From positions 1 to 40,405 of the forward strand of contig JAIBCK010000024.1 of the NCBI GenBank assembly GCA_019694215.1: a stretch of 40,405 bases of DNA. Reading direction: 5' to 3'. This document shows, in pieces, positions 35,227 through 40,405 of this stretch (the stretch's first letter is position 1; each line of letters starts with the position of its first letter). The notes beneath the pieces were generated by a model that worked only from the letters and a program-made list of their open reading frames with translations, had not been told where the DNA came from and ran no database searches. This DNA is from Thermoflexales bacterium. Lineage in GTDB: Bacteria; Chloroflexota; Anaerolineae; J036; Brachytrichaceae. Made by a program: the position numbers and the translations under genes.

Positions 35227-35296
35227 CGTCGTCGGTCGGCCGTCGTCGGTCGGCTGTCGTCGGTCGGCTGTCGTCGGTCAGCTGTCGTCGGTCGGC
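35227..35296 (+). repeat. 14-bp minisatellite (TGTCGTCGGTCGGC) before rarA
   Basis: Five consecutive 14-bp units, differing only at the first base (C or T) and one internal G-to-A. Its reverse complement (GCCGACCGACGACA) resembles the 18-bp unit nearby, so the two arrays form a large imperfect inverted repeat. Confidence 0.85.
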
Positions 35297-35318
35297 CGTC
35301 GTTCCGCCGTCCGCCCGC

Positions 35319-35324
35319 TACACT
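35319..35324 (+). promoter_or_regulatory. -10-like TACACT of rarA
   Basis: TACACT ends 6 nt before the rarA ATG, directly after the 14-bp array; no Shine-Dalgarno lies between. This fits a leaderless message. Confidence 0.5.
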
Positions 35325-35330
35325 ACCCCC

Positions 35331-36731
35331 ATGCCGGATCTCTTCGACCATGCCGCCAGCGAGCAGATTGCCAGCGAGTCGCCGCTCGCCGCACGGATGC
35401 GCCCGCGCAACCTTGATGACTTCATCGGCCAGGAGGACATCGTCGGCCCGGGCAAGCTGCTCCGGCGCGCGATCGAGGCAGACCGGCTGTTCTCCTCGCT
35501 GATTCTGTGGGGGCCACCGGGCACCGGCAAGACCACCCTGGCCCGCATCATCGCCAACAAGACGCGCAGCCACTTCGAGACGCTCAACGCGGTCATGGCC
35601 GGCGTGGCCGACATCCGCAAGGTCGTGGCCGACGCGCGCGAGCGACGCCGGTTGTATCGCCAGCGCACCATCCTGCTGGTGGATGAGATTCACCGTTTCA
35701 ACAAGAGCCAGCAGGACGCGCTGCTGCCGCATGTCGAGGACGGCACCCTGATCCTGGTCGGCGCCACAACGGAGAATCCCTACTTCGAGGTCAACAGCGC
35801 GCTGATCTCCCGCTCAAGGCTCTTCCAGCTGAACGGATTGACCGACGCCCACATCGTCACGCTGTTGCGACGCGCGCTCAGTGACCGGGAGCGCGGCTAC
35901 GGGCTGCGGCGCATCGAGGCCGACGAGGCCGCGCTGGCACACCTGGCCCGCGTCGCGGGCGGCGATGCGCGCAACGCGCTGAATGCGCTCGAGCTGGCTG
36001 TCGAGTCCACGCTGCCCGCTGCAAACAGCGTTACACACATCACGCTGGCGGTTGCGCAGGAATCCATCCAACGGCGGGCGGTGCTGTACGACAAGGAAGG
36101 CGACGCCCACTACGACACCATCAGCGCCTTCATCAAGAGCGTGCGTGGCAGTGACCCGGACGCGGCGCTGTACTGGCTGGCCAAGATGCTGTATGCCGGC
36201 GAGGACCCGCGCTTCCTCATGCGCCGGCTGCTGATCCTGGCCAGCGAGGACATCGGCCTCGCCGATCCGCACGGCCTGGTCGTGGTCGCGGCGGCGGCGG
36301 CCTCGCTGGACTACATCGGCATGCCGGAGGGGATGTATCCGCTGGCCGAGGCGACGCTGTATCTGGCCACCGCGCCGAAGAGCAACAGCGCCGGTGGCTA
36401 CTTCCGGGCGAGGGCGCAGATCGAGGCGGCCGGCGCGGGCGAGGTGCCCGATCCGTTGCGCGACACCAGCCGGGACGCGCAGGGGCTTGGGCATGGCAAG
36501 GGCTATCTGTATCCCCACGACCACCCCGAGCACTTTGTCGCGCAGAACTACCTGCCGCGCGAGATCGCGGGGATGACGTTCTACGCGCCTTCGGGCGAGG
36601 GCTACGAGGCCGAGGTTGGCGCGCGCTTGGCCCGCTGGCGGGACGCGCAGCGTCGGGCGCTGGGCGTCGAGGGCCGCGAGGGGCCGCAGCTCACGCAGGC
36701 CGAGATCGATCGCATGAAACGCGAGCGGTGA
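35331..36731 (+). CDS. rarA: Replication-associated recombination ATPase RarA/MgsA
   Basis: 466 residues, AAA+ clamp-loader relative acting at stalled forks. It begins PDLFDHAASEQIASESPLAARMRPRNLDDFIGQ. Walker A is GPPGTGKT, Walker B LLVDEIHRFNKSQQD, sensor-1 GATTENP, and the arginine finger is in SRSRLFQL. The C-terminal MgsA tetramerisation region (GEDPRFLMRRLLILASEDIGLADP) is complete. Start at 35331; a far longer frame running back through the repeats is rejected. Leaderless-type TACACT upstream. Confidence 0.96.
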   Translation: MPDLFDHAASEQIASESPLAARMRPRNLDDFIGQEDIVGPGKLLRRAIEADRLFSSLILWGPPGTGKTTLARIIANKTRSHFETLNAVMAGVADIRKVVADARERRRLYRQRTILLVDEIHRFNKSQQDALLPHVEDGTLILVGATTENPYFEVNSALISRSRLFQLNGLTDAHIVTLLRRALSDRERGYGLRRIEADEAALAHLARVAGGDARNALNALELAVESTLPAANSVTHITLAVAQESIQRRAVLYDKEGDAHYDTISAFIKSVRGSDPDAALYWLAKMLYAGEDPRFLMRRLLILASEDIGLADPHGLVVVAAAAASLDYIGMPEGMYPLAEATLYLATAPKSNSAGGYFRARAQIEAAGAGEVPDPLRDTSRDAQGLGHGKGYLYPHDHPEHFVAQNYLPREIAGMTFYAPSGEGYEAEVGARLARWRDAQRRALGVEGREGPQLTQAEIDRMKRER

Positions 36732-36787
36732 CCCGGTGCGCTGGCTCCAGGCATTCGCATGACGGACAAAAGTCATCCAACCGGGCG

Positions 36788-36793
36788 TACAAT
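36788..36793 (+). promoter_or_regulatory. -10-like TACAAT of the YbaK-family gene
   Basis: TACAAT (5 of 6 matches) ends 7 nt before the ATG at 36801. The inverted pair ATGAC-N8-GTCAT (36759-36776) lies just upstream. Confidence 0.5.
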
Positions 36794-36800
36794 CCCGTTG

Positions 36801-37286
36801 ATGGACGCGCCCACACCGCCCGTATCGGCGGCCCTGCGCGCGCTTGGTATTCCGCATCGCGTGTTCGTCCATTCGGGTGAAGTGACCTCCCTCGAACAGG
36901 CGGCCCGCGAGCGCGGTCAGGCACCGACGCAGGTCGTTCGATCCATCCTCTTCCGGCTGGGCAGTGATCGTTTTGCCTTTGTGTTGGTCGCCGGCCCGGC
37001 GCAGATCGCCTGGAAGGCGCTGCGCGCGGCGGTGGGTCAATCCCGCCTCACCCTTGCCAGCGAACCGGAAGTGCTGGCGGCGACGGGCTACGTCCGCGGC
37101 GCCGTCGCGCCCTTTGGGCTCCCCGCGCCAATTCCCGTCTTTGTCGACCGCGCCGTTCTGGTGGATCGCGAGCTGTCCATGGGCAGCGGCGTCCGCAACG
37201 TCGCGATCATGCTTTCCAGCGCCGACCTGCAACGGGCTCTGCCGGATGCCGTCGTCGGCGATTTTGCCGCGGAGGGGGAGGCTTGA
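36801..37286 (+). CDS. YbaK/EbsC-family aminoacyl-tRNA deacylase
   Basis: 161 residues, single YbaK domain related to the ProRS editing domain; such proteins hydrolyse mischarged tRNAs in trans. HRVFVHSGEVTSLEQAARERG, VVRSILFRLG and the ELSMGSGVRNVAIMLS strand fit the family. At the position of the catalytic Lys (VVKSLLF-type) there is Arg, so activity or specificity may differ. Start at 36801, preceded by TACAAT at 7 nt and no Shine-Dalgarno. Confidence 0.85.
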   Translation: MDAPTPPVSAALRALGIPHRVFVHSGEVTSLEQAARERGQAPTQVVRSILFRLGSDRFAFVLVAGPAQIAWKALRAAVGQSRLTLASEPEVLAATGYVRGAVAPFGLPAPIPVFVDRAVLVDRELSMGSGVRNVAIMLSSADLQRALPDAVVGDFAAEGEA

Positions 37287-37334
37287 TGCCCGCCCGATCC
37301 CGCCTCCCGCTCCGTGTGCAGGACATGACGTACG

Positions 37335-38486
37335 ATGAGTGCTGTTTCCGCGCCAACGCGACCCCGCGCCGCTGCGCGCAGCCGTGTCCCGGCCCGCGCC
37401 CAACCGACTCGGGCAACCCGCGCGCGCAAGACCGCCATGCGTGACTTCTGGGTGGGTTGCTATGCCCCGACCGGGACGCCCTCGCTGCGCCGATTACGGT
37501 GGAGCCCGGGCGCGCGCACGCTGACCTCTGTGGTTGACAACGCTGCGCTGACCAACCCGAGCTTTCTGGCCGCGCGCGCGGATGGCCGTTTCCTGTATGC
37601 CGTGAGCGAGGTCGAGACCGGCGAGGGCGCGGTGGCCGCCTTCGCCGTCGAGGCTGAGGGACTTCGGTTGATCAACACCGTGCCCTCGGGCGGGCGCATC
37701 CCCTGTCATGTCACGGTGACGCCCGATGAGCGCGCCCTGCTGGTGACCAACTACGGCACGGGTAGCGTGGGCGTTTTCCCCCTTGACGCGGGTGGCCCGG
37801 TCAAGGGGCTGTGGAGCCTCACCCAGCTCTCGGGTAGCGGTCCCGTGACGGTGCGTCAGGAAGCCGCACACACGCATCAGACTCTGTTTGCATCGCCGAC
37901 GCTGGCGCTGGTGTGCGATCTCGGCGCGGACCGCCTCTTCCGCTTCACCTGGTCGGGCCAGCGCATGGCGCTCAGCCTGGCGACGCCGCCCTCGCTCAAC
38001 AGCCTGCCCGGCGCAGGACCGCGTCACGCATGTGTGCATCCGACGTTGGGCGCGATTCTCGTGGCGAATGAGCTGGACAGCACCCTGTCTGTTTTCGATG
38101 CCAGTGGCCGCATGACGCAGAACGTGGCCACGACACGCACCGACAACCACGGGACAAACTATCCGGCGCACATCGCGCTGACCCCTGATGGGGGCTTTGT
38201 GCTGGTTTCCAACCGCGGCGATGACACGATCGCGGTCTATCGCATCGATCCCGCCTCGGGCGTGATCAAGCGGGTGGGCTATGCCGCCGCGGGCGGGGCC
38301 TGGCCGCGCCACTTCGCGATCCTGGATGCGGATGGTCGAGGCGGCCAGCCCTGGCATGTCGTGGCGGCCTGCCAGCGTGGCAACTGCGTGACGGTGCTCC
38401 CGCTGGATGCGGCGACCGGGATGCCTGGCCCCGCCGTAGCCCGCCTTGACGTGCCCGCACCGGGATGTATCCTGCCCATCCCATGA
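37335..38486 (+). CDS. Lactonase family beta-propeller (6-phosphogluconolactonase, YbhE type)
   Basis: 383 residues from the ATG at 37335. The propeller begins at residue 35 (MRDFWVGCYAPTG), so the start could instead be the ATG at 37437; the first 34 residues are Arg/Ala-rich and may not be translated. Only a weak AGGA 11 nt upstream favours the longer form. Repeated blade motifs include GGRIPCHVTVTPDERALLVTNYG and NYPAHIALTPDGGFVLVSNRG, and HTHQ is at the usual position. Opens 6-phosphogluconolactone or related sugar lactones. Its stop overlaps the KDPG aldolase start. Confidence 0.87.
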   Translation: MSAVSAPTRPRAAARSRVPARAQPTRATRARKTAMRDFWVGCYAPTGTPSLRRLRWSPGARTLTSVVDNAALTNPSFLAARADGRFLYAVSEVETGEGAVAAFAVEAEGLRLINTVPSGGRIPCHVTVTPDERALLVTNYGTGSVGVFPLDAGGPVKGLWSLTQLSGSGPVTVRQEAAHTHQTLFASPTLALVCDLGADRLFRFTWSGQRMALSLATPPSLNSLPGAGPRHACVHPTLGAILVANELDSTLSVFDASGRMTQNVATTRTDNHGTNYPAHIALTPDGGFVLVSNRGDDTIAVYRIDPASGVIKRVGYAAAGGAWPRHFAILDADGRGGQPWHVVAACQRGNCVTVLPLDAATGMPGPAVARLDVPAPGCILPIP

Positions 38487-39133
38487 ATGCCCGCAGCAAC
38501 GCCCTCGATACCATCACCCGTTCCCGGCTCGTCGCCATCGTTCGCCTGCCCGCGTTGGAGGATGCGGTGGCCCTCGCCCGCGCGCTGACGGCGGGCGGCA
38601 TCCGCGTCTTTGAGTTCACCCTCACCACGCCGGGAGCGCTGGCGGCCATCTCGGCCGTGATCGAGCACCTGCCCGAGGTCGCCCAGGGCGATGCCGTGGT
38701 CGGCGTGGGCTCGGTGCTGACGCCCGAGGACGCCCACGCCGCGATCGATGCCGGCGCGCGCTTTGTGGTCTCGCCCGTCTTCAAGCCCGATGTGATTGAT
38801 GTTTGCGCGTTGCGCGAGACACCCGTCTTCCCGGGTGCCTACACCCCGACCGAGATCGAGGCGGCCTGGGCGGCGGGGGCGGCCGCGGTCAAAGTCTTCC
38901 CGGCGCGCGGTTTGAGCCCAACCTACCTCCGCGACCTGCTGGAGCCGATGCCGTTTCTCAAGCTCATGCCGACGGGCGGCATCGATGCCGGGAATGCCGC
39001 GGCCTGGCTCAAGGCCGGTGCTGTTGCCGTCGGTGTTGGCGGGGCGCTGGTGGACAAGGCCGCCGTGGCCCGCCGCGATTGGGCGGCGCTGACCGCCGCG
39101 GCGCGTCGGCTGACCGAGGCGATTGCAGCGTGA
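38483..39133 (+). CDS. eda: 2-keto-3-deoxy-6-phosphogluconate (KDPG) aldolase
   Basis: 216-residue TIM-barrel aldolase splitting KDPG into pyruvate and glyceraldehyde-3-phosphate. Schiff-base Lys137 lies in AVKVFPA; Glu44 is in FEFTLTT; GVGSVLTPEDA and MPTGGI phosphate loop are present. The Arg that normally follows in EVTLRT is Thr here. The ATG at 38483 overlaps the lactonase stop (ATGA), overriding an in-frame ATG at 38465. The sugar kinase start overlaps its own stop. Confidence 0.94.
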   Translation: MNARSNALDTITRSRLVAIVRLPALEDAVALARALTAGGIRVFEFTLTTPGALAAISAVIEHLPEVAQGDAVVGVGSVLTPEDAHAAIDAGARFVVSPVFKPDVIDVCALRETPVFPGAYTPTEIEAAWAAGAAAVKVFPARGLSPTYLRDLLEPMPFLKLMPTGGIDAGNAAAWLKAGAVAVGVGGALVDKAAVARRDWAALTAAARRLTEAIAA

Positions 39134-40134
39134 GCGGCGATCCCGGCGGCCGCTACGACGTCGTCACGCTCGGCGAGACCATGCTGCGCCTCTCGCCCCC
39201 GGTCAACCGGCGGCTGGAGCAGACCCTCCACTTTGAGGTGGAGATCGGCGGCAGTGAGTCAAATACCGCCGTTGGGCTGTCGCGGATGGGCTTGCGCGCG
39301 GCCTGGCTCTCGCGCATGACCGACAACGCGCCCGGCCGCATCGTGACGCGCCTGATCGGCGCGCAGGGCGTGGATGTCTCACACGTGGCCTGGACGCGCG
39401 AGGACCGCGTGGGGGTGTTCTATTTTGAGGAGGCCCGGCCGCCGCGCCCCAGCCGCGTGGTGTATGACCGCGCCGGCAGCGCGTGCAGCCGCATGACGCC
39501 GGCCGATTTGCCGGCCGCGTTGTTCGTCCCCGGCGCGGCGCGGCTGCTGCACCTGACGGGCATCACGCTGGCCCTGTCCGCCACCGCCGCGGACACCTGC
39601 CTGGCCGCGCTGGCCCGGGCGCGCGCCGCAGGCTGGTGGATCAGCGTGGACTTGAACTATCGCAGCCTGCTCTGGACGCCCGCGCAGGCGGCGGTGGGCC
39701 TCGCGCCCGCGCTGGCCGAGGCCGATCTCGTCTTCGCGCCGTGGGGGGATGTGCAGGCGTTGTACCCCGGGGCCGCGTCGCCGGAGCTCGGCCTGCGCGC
39801 GATGCGGGCGCGGGCGCCGCGGGCCACGCTGGTGATGACGGCGGGCGCCGCGGGCAGCCTGGCCCTGGCAGCGGGCAGCGAGGAGATCGTCACGCAGCCC
39901 GCGTTCGAGGCCACCGAGGTCACCCGGCTGGGCGGTGGGGATGCCTTTTCGGCCGGCTTTCTGTATGGCTGGCTAACGGACTCGGACGGCCCGGCGCGGC
40001 TTGCCCGCGCGTTGCGGTATGGCGCCGCGTTGGCGGCGTTGAAGTACACCATTCCGGGCGACCTGCCGCTGGTGGATGCGGCGGATGTGCATGCGTTGGC
40101 CGAGAGCGGCCGTACGGCGCGGCTGGTGCGATAG
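39130..40134 (+). CDS. kdgK: PfkB-family sugar kinase, probable 2-keto-3-deoxygluconate kinase
   Basis: 334 residues from the GTG at 39130, which overlaps the aldolase stop (GTGA). The ribokinase fold shows VVTLGETMLRLSPP, GGSESNTAVGLSRMG and the catalytic GGGDAFSAGF (Asp271). KDG kinase is the best guess because the product KDPG is the substrate of the aldolase directly upstream. Together with the lactonase, the operon covers much of a semi-phosphorylative Entner-Doudoroff route; a dehydratase is missing from the window. Confidence 0.87.
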   Translation: MSGDPGGRYDVVTLGETMLRLSPPVNRRLEQTLHFEVEIGGSESNTAVGLSRMGLRAAWLSRMTDNAPGRIVTRLIGAQGVDVSHVAWTREDRVGVFYFEEARPPRPSRVVYDRAGSACSRMTPADLPAALFVPGAARLLHLTGITLALSATAADTCLAALARARAAGWWISVDLNYRSLLWTPAQAAVGLAPALAEADLVFAPWGDVQALYPGAASPELGLRAMRARAPRATLVMTAGAAGSLALAAGSEEIVTQPAFEATEVTRLGGGDAFSAGFLYGWLTDSDGPARLARALRYGAALAALKYTIPGDLPLVDAADVHALAESGRTARLVR

Positions 40135-40231
40135 GGCGGGTGGCCTGGACGGCGGGCGGCGGACCGCGGACGGCGGCAGGCTCCGGCGGACGAATACATC
40201 CCATAACACCCCGTTGTGCATCCTGAGCGGC

Positions 40232-40405
40232 GGCGATCGCTTTGCCCCTACAGAATCGGTCTCGGCCGGGGGCGGGGCGGGCGAAGCAATCGCCGTGACG
40301 CCAGACCTGCCGCGGTTCGGTGGCGATCGCTTCGCCCCTACAGGATCTGTCTCGGCCGGGCGCGGGGCGGGCGAAGCAATCGCCGTGACGTCAGACCTGC
40401 CGCGG
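40232..40405. repeat. Tandem 90-bp hairpin-forming repeat (REP/MITE-like), cut by window edge
   Basis: Two copies, 40232-40321 and 40322-40405 (six bases short at the edge), differ at few positions. Each contains a 16-bp near-perfect inverted repeat: 40232-40247 with 40279-40294, and 40322-40337 with 40369-40384. Loops are 31 nt. The arms read GGCGATCGCTTCGCCC and GGGCGAAGCAATCGCC. No coding potential. The region 40135-40231 between kdgK and the repeat is GC-rich with nothing I can name. Confidence 0.85.

Noticed and set aside
34963-35296. CRISPR array
   Set aside because: Units of 18 and 14 bp are head-to-tail without spacers, and no cas genes are present.
34680-36731. A 683-codon open frame that would fuse the APH tail region, RPKTEN repeats and RarA into one protein
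   Set aside because: The 18-bp repeat keeps the frame open by arithmetic alone; the 5' part is the out-of-frame shadow of the APH-like gene, and RarA has its own start with TACACT 6 nt upstream.

Overview
This is a GC-rich bacterial chromosome window of about 40 kb with 42 supportable protein genes on both strands. I see no tRNA, rRNA, CRISPR array or insertion sequence. The best guess is a Chloroflexota (Anaerolineae-like) bacterium. The evidence is exported and membrane-anchored proteins with Thr/Pro 'TPTP' linkers, a LysM/M23-like lipoprotein, many membrane GT-C glycosyltransferases, and an ATP synthase alpha subunit with phylum-atypical insertions. No marker here settles the assignment.

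Layout. 1-3525 (minus): anhydromuramate kinase (runs off the left edge) overlapping a MaoC-type hydratase, then a large secreted PPC/P-domain protein. 3630-4740: a clean promoter, rplU-rpmA-rpmE and a two-way terminator shared with a convergent HU gene. 5070-6583 (minus): HU, DUF1992, YraN and a small membrane protein. 6660-8182: a WXG100-like protein fused to a JAB/DUF4329-like metallopeptidase domain plus a small partner gene, which looks like a toxin-immunity pair. 8196-11843 (minus): malate synthase followed by ligA. 11872-14058: a MoxR-type AAA ATPase and its VWA/HExxH partner. 14074-17741: an unknown protein, galE, the LysM/M23 lipoprotein and a cytochrome c. 17779-23107 (minus): a compact seven-gene operon (membrane protein, ribA, ribD-type reductase, zinc-site-altered MDR dehydrogenase, aberrant PTPS/QueD homologue, GT4 glycosyltransferase, tyrS). 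23291-25848: a LacI-family regulator divergent from a class III CoA-transferase. 25877-34932: GT-C glycosyltransferases, rpsF-ssb, a SurA-like membrane protein, atpA-atpG without the rest of the ATP synthase genes, and an APH-like kinase. 34963-35296: two minisatellites. 35331-40134: rarA, a YbaK-family deacylase, and an Entner-Doudoroff-type operon (lactonase, KDPG aldolase, sugar kinase). 40232-end: a tandem 90-bp hairpin repeat.

Three things stand out. First, about a dozen transcription-unit-leading genes lack a Shine-Dalgarno but have a -10-like hexamer (TANNNT type) only 6-9 bases before the start codon. That is the spacing expected for leaderless mRNAs, and it includes divergent gene pairs separated by only 28 and 37 bp. 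Second, the ribA-to-glycosyltransferase operon has the parts list of an uncharacterised pterin/ribitylaminopyrimidine glycoconjugate pathway: its PTPS homologue keeps the zinc histidines but has lost the catalytic Cys and Asp-His. Third, the WXG100-JAB fusion with its downstream partner is a candidate contact-dependent or secreted effector system. Ribosomal and energy genes, by contrast, have leaders and good Shine-Dalgarno sites.
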